DNA of 64,000 nucleotides from Eumeta japonica (GCA_005406025.1 BGZK01001001.1:1-64000); one strand, 5' to 3'. Positions 22,881-35,232 are shown, counted from the stretch's first letter. A program made the numbers and translations. Notes: generated from the sequence alone by a model not told the origin.

Positions 22881-23870
22881 AGTAAACTCTTTGTTCTGGT
22901 GCTTTTATAGTAGATGAAGGATCTCTCATAACTACCGATTGTGGCTATCGAATTGTATTTGTTCGCATAAAGTATTAGAATTAGCCTAACCTCGTGTTCT
23001 TATACATTTATAGTTTAAGTTAGGTGTTAATTTAAAGCGATGAAATTCAGATTGTGAAATAATAAAAACAAAAGCTTGATAGACAAAATGTTACGTTTTT
23101 GTATACCTAAGTCGAAGTATAACCACAAAACTTTGGCATCCAAAATATTAAAGTCAATCAATTATCTGGTACGCGCGTTTAGCAGTCTTCATAATGAACG
23201 TACCAAAATATCCAAAGTAACGATCAGTCACTTAATAACTGCCGGAAACTACATCCTCATTTCCGGGAAAATCTCTCAGGGACTCGACGAAGATAGCGTA
23301 GAGTTTTGTCATTTTTCATTACGTGACCAGATCAAGTTTGTCATCGGCGAGTGTCGGCGATCTCACCGTCTAGCCTTACATCTCTCGAAGCTTGTTACAT
23401 TTTAAGCGCGTAACCAGTAAAAACAAAATGGAACCACATTCACTAGGCATAAGGTTCAAAATTTGAATTTCTCAGAAGTTTCTTATTGCAAAATTCTTGA
23501 AAACTATTTAAGCAAAGCTCCTCCTGGTGGAAGGCGAGCGCCGTTCGTATTACTCACACCCTGAAAGTAATTTGAACTATAAGTGTAGTTTCATATCTAG
23601 ATACTAGACTGTTGCGTCTCGTATAAAACTATTGCAATGGTTTTTGTGCGAGTGTTTAAATGTTGGCTAATATCGGAATACTCGAAAACCATTTTAGAAT
23701 TAAGGTAAAGTTTTATAAACTTATAAGCGAAATGCTTTATGAAAATATCGCATTCTTGTAAAAAAAAATGGAGTTACGTGAATATAAATCTAGAAGGTAC
23801 TTGAAAAGGTATAAATCTAGTACTTGAAACTAAATATCCATAATAATTAGAATACACGATGTTGGCAAGA
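22881..23870. other. Stretch with one unassigned 109-codon frame
   Basis: A + strand frame from ATG (about 23076) to TAA near 23405 reads as basic and serine-rich, with no recognisable domain, signal peptide or splice-site support. It could be chance. I found no transposon signature here. Confidence 0.2.
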
Positions 23871-24500
23871 GGCGAGGACCGCGGGGCCGCGGGGTGGACT
23901 CGTCTGATCGCAAATCGGCCATCTTGCGAGCTCAGATCACTCCCTCTCCCACCGCGCCCCCGCCCTACACCTCCTCGTCCATTATACTTTTTAAGCCCCA
24001 ATCTCGTTCATTTAAACGGTTGGCTTTAGATGGCAATCGCATTTTTCCACTGCAGGTCACGTCTCGGCCCGTCTCCCTGTCCCGGAGCTTAAATCAACAA
24101 AAGAAAATAATAAGATTCGTTCAAATTAAAAGTGTAATGTCGCGAAACCGTGCGCCGGTCGGCGGGCGCGGGCGGCGGGGCGCGCGGCGCGCGGGCGGCG
24201 GGCGGCGGAGCTCTAATCCCGCCGCTCCTCTTCATTAGGCGGCCGCCATGGGCGGGCTTTCAGCGCGCTTAAAAACGTCGCGAAGAATTTTTCTTTATTC
24301 ATAACGAAGATTAAGAGAAATGCAAATGAAGCGAGACGTCGCGCGGGCTACTTAGCTGCGTCAACAAAGACCGCCGCGCTTACACTTCGATAGATATGAT
24401 TTTTCCGCGCGGGCGCTACGTCCCTCCTGCGGAAGCGAATAAAATGCGCTCATCGCGCTGACTGACATCGCCGCAGTGTCAGCGAAACCGAGTAGTCGTG
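23870..24500. promoter_or_regulatory. Strong CpG-rich island; candidate regulatory element
   Basis: The densest CpG stretch of the window lies at 24140-24260 (GGCGGGCGCGGGCGGCGGGG and following), continuing with AT words, an octamer-like ATGCAAAT at 24320-24327, and more CGCGCGG words to 24490. Overlapping frames on both strands are composition artefacts. It could be a CpG-rich enhancer or a promoter. I see no TATA or clear initiator. Confidence 0.35.
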
Positions 24501-26640
24501 ACGGTTACAATAAAGTTTTAACATGCCACTGTTTTTATTTATGTTTTCACATTTTAATTAATTTACAGGAATATACTTGATTCGACTTTACCGTACAACG
24601 GGACTTCATAAATAAGCCTTAAGGATAATATAGTAAGGATATTGTAACAAGGATTATTAAGGCTTTACCTTTACTCATCTCCATTTTTGAACTTTATTCC
24701 TCAGTTAAAGAATTTAGTTTTAAATTTTATTAAACCTGTCTCTTGGTAGATCGCGATGTGGAAATCCTGTGATTAGTATAAAATAGCTCTTAGTACTTTT
24801 CCCTTAATTATTACTGAAGAAGAAAATATAAAAAAGATAATTGTAAAATATGATAAAAGTGTATTACAATAAATAACACACCGAACTCTCACGTTGACAC
24901 TGAACTAATAAGACCATGTCGAGGTCATTTCATATTTACTTCTACGAATGTTATTAATCACGAAAAGTATTTAACACATGACTACCTGCGCTAATCGAGT
25001 TTCTAATAGATATTGTCAATGCACGTAGAAACGGAGAAAGAAAATTTAGCTCTAGTCGTAAGAGGCTACTCAGTTTCCAGAGCGATAGGCAGCAGGGTCA
25101 ATAAAAGTACTAAAGGTCAACAGAACTACAAAATAGGTCTACACCATTGCTTTCACCGGCCACAGCAGCCGTCGACCACATTAAGGAAATACCTTAAGTC
25201 ACGGGGTCCCGCTGTTTCAAGCTATAATATCAGTCATTACAACGGCTGGGCAGGAGTACTAAGAACGCCTAGAACTATGAAAGTTTTGCTACCATCCCCC
25301 ACGACTCGACAATACACTCGCACTCAATACAACACACTCATATTGATATGCGATAAAATGATCGCTGAGCTGTAAGAAGCAGTGGACAAATTGCACTGGT
25401 ATCATAAGTTTCCTCGTAAAGAGGAATAGTGCTACAATATTTCTCAATTAAGTAACTTGCGAACAGAGCAAACGCACTTGATGTTATATATTACTCGATA
25501 AGTATAACCACAGGGTTAACGATATACCAATATATAATCTTTTACCCCGTAAATTCAATAATCGAAACGTTATGAAACGTCGGAAATGTCAACTTTAGTT
25601 ATCTTCGTTTCTTTTCATTGCATTAGCTTTATTACTGATCGACTACGATAAAAAGCTCTTCCGGAAAAAGTGTATTGCTTTCTAAAAGAACGGCAATGCA
25701 CTAATAACTTCTTGGGAGTTGCGGGTAAGCATGGGCGGCGGCGATCATTTACTCTCTGGTGGTTTGATTCTCATTTGCCTCGTACTGGTGTCCCACGGCG
25801 CTTCTGTAATTCGGCCCGTACGACCGGAAGGTTGACGGGATAGTGGATTACACCTTTGAGATTTAAGAAGATAAGAGATAAAATTCAGAAGGAAAAATCG
25901 CAGAAGTATCAACAGAATCGAGGTAACTTATAGACTCAGCAAGTTGAAGCTGTAGGCCACAGCACTTGTAGAACCCATAACCACAGTGTTAATATTGTGA
26001 TAAGTTATCGATAAGTGAAAAGTTATTGAATGTGATATATGAAATAGCAGCCGACAAACTTGACGTATGCGTGAAACAGTTTCTCACTGTGTGGCCTAAC
26101 AACGTTATGAAGGTTTCTGACCAATATTTATTATAAATTGTCTAAGTTCATATATCGTTAAATTCTACAGGGGGGCATACACCCTGCATTGAACATCCAC
26201 TGCCTAAATCGATTCTCAATATTCTACTATCCTAGGAGACACAAAATCAAGATAACACATAAATTCCGAAACTTAACGGTATCCTTTTTATACACTGTTT
26301 ATTTTGACAAAATGTTGATGAAAAATATGTAAAATTATAATTAATTTTTATTACCTTAATACCTCTACATAAACAAAGAATAATGGTATTGTTACATACC
26401 CAAGAGCTTAAAAAGACAGACTCCTATCTAAAATTATACGTGTATGGTCTAGACACTATCTTAAGCTCTATTTAATCCGTATAATTAGCGCTGTTGAACA
26501 ACTGAATAATTGTGAGGGCCATATTATACTAATTAGCGCAATTGATTTTCTAACTTAAATATTTTATAATTAAAAGCAATCCTTTGTGATGACTCATTAA
26601 ATTTAATGGATAAATTTTATTAACTATACTGCAATATAAA
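24501..26640. other. Gene-free stretch with one unassigned 120-codon frame
   Basis: A + strand frame at 25013-25375 has unremarkable composition and ends TQYNTLILICDKMIAEL. I do not recognise a family, and no splice or promoter signal supports it. A short CAGCCGACAAACTTGACGTA segment near 26047 hints at a decayed copy of the repeat at 8573. Nothing else was seen. Confidence 0.2.
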
Positions 26641-27105
26641 TCTGTGGCGTCTGTCTGTACATTCCATATTTATAAAATTTTATGGTTAATATATGTTTTA
26701 TGACATACCTACTTAATTTTAAAAACAATAAATATTTTATTATTTTTAAAATGTATATCCGTCTGTGTGTCCTTTTATAACTTGAAAACGGCTTGACCAA
26801 TGATAGGCGTAAATGACAAGCTACTGTGTGTTTGTCTGCATGTTCTTTTATATATTAAGAATGGATTGAATTATCTTGATGAAAATTGGTGTACACAAAT
26901 GATATTCTGCTGTCTGTTTAAATTTTCTGTTAAAATTGACGATAGGTTCGTGATAGGTCAAAAACTATTGAGATTAAAATTTATGTACTTGTAGAACAAG
27001 TGTTCATGCAAATGATGGGCTTTATCTAAGAATTTGAAAAAAAATAGTCATTGTTTTCGTATTTCTTTACTTAGTACCAATATTTATTTATTTTTATATA
27101 GTTAA
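26641..27105 (+). repeat. Diverged interspersed repeat with CCGTCTGTGTGTCC-type blocks
   Basis: Repeated blocks of the type TCTGTCTGTACATTCC, CCGTCTGTGTGTCCTTTTAT, AACTTGAAAACGGCTTGACC and GATGAAAATTGGTGTACA are typical of decayed insect non-autonomous repeats (a run of T(C/G)TGT followed by an ACGGCTTGACCAATGA-like segment). The 64-codon frame inside is not a gene. Confidence 0.45.
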
Positions 27106-27250
27106 GTGCGCGTGAGTGTGTGTGCGTGTACGTGCATGTATCTGCGTATGTGCGTGTGCGTCTGTGTTACGTGCGTGTGGGTGTGTGCGCAGGCGTGTGA
27201 TTGCGCGCGCGTGCCTGAATGTGGGTGTGTGTGTGTGTGGCTGTGTGTAC
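27106..27250. repeat. GT/GC-rich simple-sequence tract
   Basis: An interrupted (GT)n run with many GC and CGTG interruptions, ending in GTGTGTGTGTGTGGCTGTGT. It is a mutated microsatellite. Confidence 0.9.
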
Positions 27251-28169
27251 GAAGAATATTAATTTATTGTGATTTTCCATGATTTATAGGTTGCATAAGT
27301 ATTTTATTTTAAAACAAAAGAAGTATTTCTTCGTCATTGTCTATACACATTATTAAAAAGTAAAAATTGTAAATTGGTAAATTTAGATGTACATATAGAA
27401 CAATCTCCGGAACTATTTATCTGATTCCGAAAATGCTATCAGCAATGGGAATGTATAATATTCTTGTATGCTCTAGGTTATTTTTAATTCTTATAAAGAT
27501 GTTTTTCAATCAAAAATCTCAATAACAATCTTTGAAATCGGAAAAAAACTAAACATCTTGTTGATTTATCGGCGTGCGCTGTCTAAACGCTATGAAATAA
27601 GCAAACAAAATTTACAGCAAAAATGCTAAGTCTTAATAAGTTTAGAAAAAACTTCGTGACACCATGTATCTAAGATTAATGTGTCAGCCACAGAAACGGT
27701 TTTAATATGGAGAGTGAAAGGCATTTTACAATCTTTAATAGCCCCGATCCGCACTGGACCGGCGTGGAGGGCTTAATGTCGAAGCTCCTCGATCTGAAAT
27801 AAAATGATTTCGGGAGGGTAGGACTTAGCTGAGGAGTAAGTAAAACCGGACACGACAATCAGTACGGAAGAATTATGGATGAAGGGTTCACCTTTTGCAG
27901 TATATTAATTTATGAATCTACTTTATTTCACAACATGAAATGAAGGCAGAAAGTTTACAATTAGAAAAAAAAACTATTTAGCGATTCATTCAAAACGAAT
28001 CTCCGAAACTATAAGCCCGATGAAAATGGATTCTGATTCGATGACGGGTTGTACAATGTGGGGGCCCACTGAGAAACAATTTTTGACATTCGCCGTTTAT
28101 CGGAGTAAAGGAGGGTTTAATTTTCGTTACATTTTTATTCGGTTTATTTAGTTTTAGTTTTTGCGTGCC
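27251..28169. other. Gene-free stretch
   Basis: A minus-strand frame at 27676-27858 and the first part of another at 27990-28325 show no motif. The segment 27740-27850 is slightly GC-richer (TGGACCGGCGTGGAGGGC). No feature is otherwise identified. Confidence 0.3.
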
Positions 28170-28929
28170 TAAATCATTCATCCCATTACTATAAAATTGG
28201 CGACGTGTATTGTAGTATCGGCGAATGGAAAGATTTCTGAAAAAGAAAACTAGCATTCGGATCGGACGTTGTATTCGTATTTGTTGTATTGAGAACCGAA
28301 CTACGGAATTTATTCTGAGAATCACTTTATTATTAAGAAGCTCCCTAAGTAAAATAGACTATTAATATTTTTCTTCGGCTTCGTATGCATATTTTCGCTA
28401 TCAAAGATTCTAAATTTTTCTTTCACCCATAAAAGATACACTATCTTCTGGTAATATAGCATAAATTTTATTTTACAATAGCGCTTTCCCCTGCTTCGTC
28501 CTAATTGGAACTGCGACCGGTAACGGAATCGAAATTTCAAACGGGATGGTACGAGAATCGAGAGCCGAGAAAGAAAGGGTTAAAAATTGAAAACAGAATT
28601 AAGATCGAAATCAACTGTGGGACCAAAATTAGAATCAAGATCGTGAATTTAATCGGAATAAAAAAGAGATCAGAACTGAGGGCAGAGGACCGAGATCAAA
28701 AGTGGGATCAGAATTGGAATCTATTTGAATCGAGACCGGGTCCGGAATCAAAAGCGGATCCGCGATCGGAATCGGGAGCGATGCAAATTGATATCGAGAA
28801 CAGGACAAGGATCGGAATCGAGAATGCAAAAGCGATTAGGATCATGAGTAAGATTGTAATCGGTCTATTAAGAAATTTATTCTGTTTACGCGGGCGTAGC
28901 CGCGGGCGTAACCGCGGGCGGAAGCTAGT
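28170..28929 (+). repeat. AATCGG-core dispersed repeat, copy 3 (best preserved)
   Basis: It aligns block by block with the copy at 41.9-42.6 kb. Shared left blocks are AAATCATTCAT, GAATGGAAAGATTTCTGA, AACCGAACTAC and TAAAATAGACTATTAA. Shared middle blocks are CTATCAAAGATTCTAAAT and AAAGATACACTATCTTC. The purine-rich core (28500-28860) is made of GGAATCGAGA-like words, and the end is GCCGCGGGCGTAACCGCGGG CGGAAGCTAGT with a space-marked join. The 151-codon frame across the core is an artefact of the lack of TAA/TAG in these words. No terminal inverted repeat or coding capacity is visible, so it is non-autonomous. Confidence 0.75.
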
Positions 28930-29234
28930 TTATATATATACTTTGCAAATTATCAACTAAATAATTTACTTGCAAACATAATTTCAAAGAATTATTTAGA
29001 ATTTGATTGTACTTAACATTTTTATAGTTGGTTCACTATTTGATTGAAATCTCGCATTAAAAATTCGCAAAGGGATACAAAGAGAAATATTTTAATACAT
29101 TTATATTACTATGAGAAAACATGTAAATAATAAAATTATTGTAATAATCCTTTTTTCATCTAAATTTATTGAATAATGAAACTCGCAAAGCCCTATATTC
29201 TGAACGCAATACATGCGAACATCTGTTCATAATC

Positions 29235-29283
29235 TATAAATTTTTTGAACTTACTTGACAATAGTAAGTTCAAAAAATTTATA
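29235..29283. repeat. Perfect inverted duplication (hairpin), 21-bp arms
   Basis: TATAAATTTTTTGAACTTAC plus one T (29235-29255) is complementary without mismatch to 29263-29283; the spacer is 7 bp (TGACAAT). Confidence 0.95.
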
Positions 29284-29419
29284 CATTTAGCATATACCGT
29301 TATAAATAAATTCCAGATCTTCTAATTATTTATAGTATTAATTACTTACACAAAGTTTTACTCTTTATGATCTTACATTACAGAAAGTATAGTTAGTAAG
29401 TACTCTTTATGCCATTGTA

Positions 29420-29793
29420 TGCGATCTACTAAAATTTTCTATACGATCTTTATCGATTTTGATTTACGACAATATTTCGAAAAAGATGGCCGAATACCAA
29501 ATATCAATCCAGCAAGGATTTCACATGTTATTTTGAATAACAATTTTTCGAAGTTATCATTAACGGTATTCTACAAACGACGAAATATATTTCGATGCAC
29601 TTTCTAAGAATAGACGATGTTTTTAAAGGAGAATAAGTGATTAATTTAAAAAAAAAACTTTTTCTAGAAAAATCTCAAAAACACTTTATTTTTGAGATTC
29701 TTCAAGATCTACCGGGCGGTGTTACTTCAACGTTTCAAAAAGTCTTAAGTTGAGTTTTGATCGGTAAATCCGTTCAAAAGTTACGAGAGGTTT
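29420..29793 (+). repeat. Interspersed repeat with internal iterations, copy 2
   Basis: ATATTTCGATGCACTTTC, GACGATGTTTTTAAAGG and AAAATCTCAAAAACACTT resemble blocks of the repeats at 11.5 and 57.3 kb in order and spacing. It ends against a (CA)n tract at 29794. Divergence is high, so membership is moderately supported. Confidence 0.4.
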
Positions 29794-29840
29794 ACACACC
29801 ACACACACGCACACACACACACACACACGCACACACACAT
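29794..29840. repeat. (CA)n microsatellite
   Basis: ACACACC followed by repeated ACACACAC units interrupted by G (CGC). Confidence 0.95.
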
Positions 29841-31730
29841 ACGCGCGTGCCTACATGTAGCCATCACTCGGAAAATGATCCAATAGATTCTTAAGACCCT
29901 GAAATGTCAAGATCTGATTAAAGCTCGATTTTCGAAAATCTATGAGTCTATGGATCTTCGATGGCTATAGCCTTCCTTTGCAGATTTTTTAATGCTAAAC
30001 CACGTAAACGACCTTCTATTGCTTTGGAAAATATCCAAGCGACAGGCCTTTATTGACCATCGTACACAAAATCTTAGTCTATATAGGGAATAAAATTTTC
30101 ATTTTTTCACTTGAATAACGCTAGACTACAAAAAAAACAAATACAAAATGAGAAGTCGCCCGAACGCTACCTGGTACACAGATATTTGGCGTTTAATTAT
30201 TTTGTTTTATTTATTTATTTTAATTGTTGGTCATATTGAAAAGCAATTTAATGCTGTTAATTGTTTATTACACAAATACCTGTTCATTTAGAATATATAA
30301 GTACTTCTTTATGTGCAGAAACCACTCTACATAAAACTTTTTTATGGAAATTAGTGAATGGTAGGCGTTCGCTGCATCTTGTTTCGGTGCGAACACTTGT
30401 TATTTTATTTTTTCTTGCGGTCTTCATAACAATTTTGTTGCTTAAATTATACTGCAGTATTTTACTTGCTGCATAGTATCTCTTCGCTTGACCTAACGAA
30501 CATGGAGCATGAATTCATCGAAAAGTGAAGGAAGAATTAAAAATTATCAATCCGATTAAAGAGAACAGTCACTGCATTAAAGAGCACACTTATAATATCA
30601 ATTGAAAAACCGAAGTATTGAATTAAACCGCTCCAGGAAAAAGAGGAATAGAATCGAAAAGCTCTCGTTATTTTCTGAAAACGTTCTATCCTCTAACCTG
30701 AAAACAATAAAGCACTCTGAATAAATATAGATCAATGTATTTACCTACAGAACAATAAGACGATATACAATACAATATTCAGCACAAAGCATCCGGAGAG
30801 AAGACAAAGGACAAATTTCCGATAATAACGTCGGAGTAGGTATTGTAAGGAATTACGTTATTTTGTAAAAGCGATCGGGCGGTTCATTTATTTGTTCATC
30901 CCGACTTACCGTTTATGCTGCTCGCAACTCTTTCGCGGGCGACCGCTCTCGCGTAGTGCTGCCGTGAGTTAGATCGATTCTGTGAATTATTAAAATTTAT
31001 TCTCGATACTTACGGGTTAATCAATTGTTTATTTATAATTAATTATTAATAATTCGATTAATAGAAGCTATTTTTTATGTATCCGTTACTTTTGGAGACG
31101 GGTTTCGTGCATATAAAGGTCCAGCTCCTATACAAAATAATGGACAATATTAGGAATATAAAAAATACAGTAATTTTTTTCTTATTTCGTATGCATCATT
31201 ACATAAAATAGTTTTTTAAATAGTGCTAGCCTAGGGTTACACAAATTAATAGTCCATCCCTGGCTAATTTATTTTCTTTTGTTTATCATAATATTTCATA
31301 TGAGGAAATATAAAAGCATAGAAAATTTATCACAAGTACCAACACCATCAATTTTATTCCAGAAAATTTTATTTTTTTACAATCTATGGTCAAAATTAAA
31401 TTTCAAAATAATGTATAAACTCAAAAAGTATAATTATTCGATGTATTAAATGGTTTGTCATGTAGTTGCACCGATTTCATAACTACTTAGAACTGAAAAC
31501 AACACATAGATAAGCGATTCATCGACTCGAAGCGAGCACAGCACTACCACGAAACGTTTCACTCGGGTGCCTATATTTTTATTCGGAATTTATATCTAGC
31601 GGCGAATCCCACATTATTGTCTTTGAGCATTTATTTTCTGATGGGCATTAAAACGCAAAACCCCTTTTTCTTGGAGAGGCGATTTCATTTTAGCTGGGTT
31701 TAGGGTCGTCTTAAAGGGCTCCGTTATTGC
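29841..31730. other. Gene-free stretch
   Basis: A 71-codon frame at 30261-30476 is hydrophobic at its end (VILFFLAVFITILLLKLYCS), which could read as a membrane segment. It begins in AT-rich DNA with no promoter or splice support and I do not call it. The segment 30870-30985 is CpG-richer (AAGCGATCGGGCGG, CTCGCGTAGTGCTGCC) and may be a conserved element. Confidence 0.25.
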
Positions 31731-31850
31731 GGGCCGCCGCCGCCGCCCGCCGCCGCCCGCCGCCCGCCGCCCCCGACGCCACCCACTCGAATAATTAATT
31801 TCTCTATATTATTATTCCCTTCTTAGCGCCCGATATCGTTTAATATAGGA
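31730..31850. promoter_or_regulatory. GCC/GCCC-repeat CpG island with adjacent AT-rich words
   Basis: GGGCCGCCGCCGCCGCCCGC and further GCC/GCCC units occupy 31731-31775, followed by AATAATTAATTTC and GCGCCCGATATCG. It is embedded in non-repetitive DNA, so it may be a constrained regulatory element or simply a GCC microsatellite. Confidence 0.35.
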
Positions 31851-32521
31851 ATGAAGTTATGGATAACCGCACTTTTGTAAAATTTGCTGTTGTAAAGGGA
31901 TAATGTTACACATTATATTAGCTATTAAGTTAATCTGATTATTAAACTTCGCCATGTAAATTATGTAGGACAGACATTTTATACTATACTTATTTTTCAA
32001 TAAGACCTCTATTCGATTTGGTGTATAAATTAAATTTTATAAATTTAACGATAGCAAAAATTTTAAGGTATTCGTAAAACTTGTACACATGCCGAATCAC
32101 TTCTTTATATGTCGGTCTATCTGTCACAGTCAAATGTCAGCAGAAAATCCACTATTTCTCGTAATATTTATCTGATTTTTTATGATCACAAATTACATAT
32201 TTCATTTTGTCTTGTAAGCTCCCGAGTTTAAGTATAAGAACTGTGTTTTATCGTACATTTTGAAGCATAAATCAATAATGAATACAACTCTGAATATAAA
32301 AAGTAAAGTAAATATCATTCTGTTTTGATAATTCTAATAGTTTACTATAATTTATTAATTTATTTTAACTATGTGAATATTTGCAACGCAATCCATATGT
32401 GGTGTCGTACGGAGCGACATCTGTAAAATATTTATGATAGGCGTGTATCACAAAAAATAAACCACTTTATAGCGACAACCACAGTTTTATAGAGATCAAC
32501 TGATCGACGCTATATATATAT
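31851..32521. other. Gene-free AT-rich stretch
   Basis: No supported gene, RNA or repeat with definable ends. Confidence 0.35.
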
Positions 32522-32593
32522 TGCATTGATATATCAGTCAGTCAGCTTACTATAGTATACTATAGTAAGCTAACTGACTGATATATCAATGCA
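32522..32593. repeat. Zero-spacer palindrome, 36-bp arms
   Basis: 32522-32557 is the reverse complement of 32558-32593 with a single mismatch (CAGTCAGTCAG against CTAACTGACTG) and no spacer. The right arm, ending CTGATATATCAATGCA, is also the start of the repeat that continues to 33.1 kb. The left arm is therefore an inverted copy of that repeat's end. Confidence 0.95.
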
Positions 32594-33145
32594 CAGTCCA
32601 AACTACTAGCTCTAGAGACTTGAAACTTCTCAGAGATTCCTATAATAACATATGCTAGCACCGAAAGGATTTTTGAAAATTCAACCGCTAAATCGATGAT
32701 AAGAGTGAAATGCTGTACTTTCCATTCCAAGAAAATTAAAATCGTTGAAGCTACGGATTTCAAATTTAATGTTTGATTTGCTTATATAAATATAGGAATA
32801 AACACATACATTGATTTTTATAAATTGATCCCGAGAGGGGAAAAATAAGGGGTAAAATTTTGTGTGGAAAATCGAAACCGCTAAAGTTATTGATGTCAAA
32901 ATTTGTATTTTAGCTCATAATTTCTAATAAAAACAATGTCGTGTATCATTTTTTTAAAGTATTCCTCAAGGGTTGAAATTTTTGTACAGGAAAACGAAAC
33001 TGTTGAGGCGATTGACGCTAAAATTTATAATTTGGCTTTTTCTTAGAAATGAAAAAGAGCAATATGTATCATTTTTGGAAAAGTAGCTCGAAGAGAATGA
33101 AATAAGGGATGAAATGTTTTATGGAAAATTGAAACAACCATATTA
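32574..33145 (+). repeat. Interspersed repeat beginning AACTGACTGATATATCA, with internal reiteration
   Basis: It begins AACTGACTGATATATCAATG, CACAGTCCAAACTACT, then GGATTTTTGAAAATTCAACC. An approximately 120-bp motif is then reiterated: GTGGAAAATCGAAACCGC, GGAAAACGAAACTGTTG and ATGGAAAATTGAAAC each precede AAAATTT-type blocks. I remember this type as common in Lepidoptera. No coding capacity is visible; short minus-strand frames in it are shadows. Confidence 0.6.
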
Positions 33146-33293
33146 ATTTTGTTTGTTTTTTTTTTGCGTGTTTAAACTATTTAGTTAGTCAATTATTATA
33201 TAACTAGCTACATATTGTACGGACAAATGAGATACTTCGAAAAAAAACTTGGCGTCATCTTCATATTTTTACCACTAAAGATTATGAAAAAAA

Positions 33294-33766
33294 AATTCAG
33301 TCAAAGAAAGCTACACTATCTCCGAATAATATAGCCCAACTTTTATTTTGACTTTTCTTCGTTCGACTGTGACAAGTAGTAGAATAGAAACTGAACACAC
33401 AGGGCGAGAAATAGAATAGAAAATCGAGCCCCGGGATCGAAATTGAGAATAAGACAAAGGGCAAAATCGAGTGTGGGATCAAAATGAGAATCAAGAGCGT
33501 GACCAGAATGGGAATGAGAAGCAATACTGATATCAAAATCATAGCGGAAGCGGATCGAGAAAGAATCTGAATTTCCCTAGATTGAGGCCCGTGTCGGAAT
33601 CAAAAGAGAGACCGAGAATGAAGGGAATTGACATCGAAAGCAGGGCCGAGATCAGAATCGAGAACGGGACAGCGTTCGTCGTGATCTGATTTCCTGATGG
33701 GGCGATGTACAAGATGGAGGAATTTATTTTATGTCAACGCGTGCGGAACTGCGAGCAAAAGCTAAT
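33294..33766 (+). repeat. AATCGG-core dispersed repeat, copy 4
   Basis: CAAAGAAAGCTACACTATCT, CCGAATAATATAGCCC, a core of GGGATCGAAATTGAGAATAA-like words (33420-33690), and AAGATGGAGGAATTTATTTT before GCAAAAGCTAAT at the end. The block order is as in copies at 28.2 and 41.9 kb, but the 5' third is missing. Confidence 0.75.
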
Positions 33767-34178
33767 GATACTAAACGTACATCATGACCCATAGATAATA
33801 TTGAGTTTATTTTAGGTCAAATGCAGAAGCACCGAAGGATTGTCCAAGACCTACTAGAAAACTTAGAGTAATAAGAAAATAGGGAGGTGTGCATACGGTA
33901 GCCACACACTGCGTGGTTAACCCACATTTATGTGAAATGTTGCGTGTATATAATTCTAGTACAAAATTTAATCGAATTATTATATTTATGTCGCTGGCTA
34001 ACGATGAGTAAGTGATGTTTGCTATTACTGCTACTGCTGGTTTGACAAATAACAGTATTGGACTGAATGTCATTTTCTCCGAGTTTGTTAATAATAAAAC
34101 TTTGGACGGACGCGACTTTATCACTGATGCTAGGAATTTTGGTTGATTTGAAGAAATCACACGACATGGGTTAAACAT
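33767..34178. other. Unassigned stretch with overlapping minus-strand frames
   Basis: Frames at 33807-34178 (123 codons) and 33928-34167 on the minus strand overlap. Neither shows a motif I recognise. Codon use is not obviously gene-like. I do not call a gene. Confidence 0.2.
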
Positions 34179-34232
34179 TCTGTTTCCATTCTTTTTCCAT
34201 TTACGTCTGTTTCCATTCTTTTTCCATTTACG
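34179..34232. repeat. 27-bp tandem duplication
   Basis: TCTGTTTCCATTCTTTTTCC plus the next seven bases occurs twice in succession (34179-34205, 34206-34232), followed by a partial third unit (TCCATTTCCATTACG). The unit is divisible by three, which gives an in-frame peptide duplication in a minus-strand frame that is otherwise meaningless. Confidence 0.9.
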
Positions 34233-35232
34233 TCCATTTCCATTACGAACGTGGTATTAACTACCAATACCAGTTTTTTTTTTATTTCGATATTAAACTT
34301 TGCACATAAATTATTAAGCTTAAATGAACATCGTTGTTTCCTATTATTCATCACATTTTATTCAAATTAAATTGGCGATAGGCTTTTAGATGCTCAATAT
34401 GTGCATATTACACCTCAGACGTTTGTCTACGATAAGTAATGACATGTAGCATGAAACTCTGAAACTCACCGCTGACCCTTAGGATCTGTTCTACTGCAAA
34501 CGAATCCTCATCTTACGACTTGAATACTGATTCGAGAGGATTCAGAAATACCGAAAATCTAAGCAGGTGTTAATTTTTTTATAATCTGAATCGCAAATCA
34601 ATTAGATATAATTTTTACGTATGTTTAGTGCCAAATAGCCATGTCCTTAAGAAAACGCAAACAGTCACATCCATCAGGGTGTCGAGAGTGTTAAAATCAC
34701 CAACAGCTCCTAACCACTTCGAACGACATACATCTATGAGTGGTACGTAAAATATGACACACGCCCGTCCACCGGCAGTCACTGATAGTCACTAATAGAC
34801 ATGCTTGTCGATTGTCACAGAATAACTCTCACTAATGCATTGCCTAAGGGTCTAATCATGAATTTCCACGAAATTACACAGTATACAATAGAATATTACA
34901 ACTCAACAACTATAAAATGGGTAAGCTCATAAAAACAGAAAAAGTGCTCCTGGCCTAGTAAAGCCAGCTAAACCAGATTCGCCACCGATGTCAAATCTGG
35001 TCAATCCGCTAAATCGATGCCATAACTTATTCGACCTTGTATTTTATAGGAAACACACGTATGTATCGTACTACTTAAATTTCCAGGAGAACAGCCAACT
35101 AGACAGTGGCATGTGTCTCAAATCACCCCTTTCGTATATGTTTAGGCAATTTCAATTGGAACTTCCATTCGCCTCAAAATACAACAAGGGAGACCTAGGA
35201 AGTCCTAATCTGATTGTGAGAGCACTATATCG
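34233..35232. other. Possible decayed LTR-retrotransposon interior, or unassigned DNA
   Basis: From about 34630 to 35230 the composition is more balanced than usual and not AT-simple, as in a decayed retroelement interior. The 83-codon frame at 34988-35239 ends just before a purine tract and has no motif I recognise. The call rests only on the position next to the LTR-like start at 35250. Confidence 0.2.

Noticed and set aside
23774..24238. Overlapping glycine/arginine-rich frames on both strands
   Set aside because: They result from GC-rich composition; no motif, splice support or codon bias is seen.
25013..25375. 120-codon + strand frame
   Set aside because: No family resemblance and no gene signals; kept only as a note in the stretch description.
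28505..28960. 151-codon charged frame
   Set aside because: It lies wholly in the purine-rich core of the dispersed repeat; the words contain few stop codons, and equivalent frames in other copies are not conserved.
33807..34178. 123-codon minus-strand frame
   Set aside because: No recognisable domain, overlapping frames on the same strand, and no splice or promoter signal.
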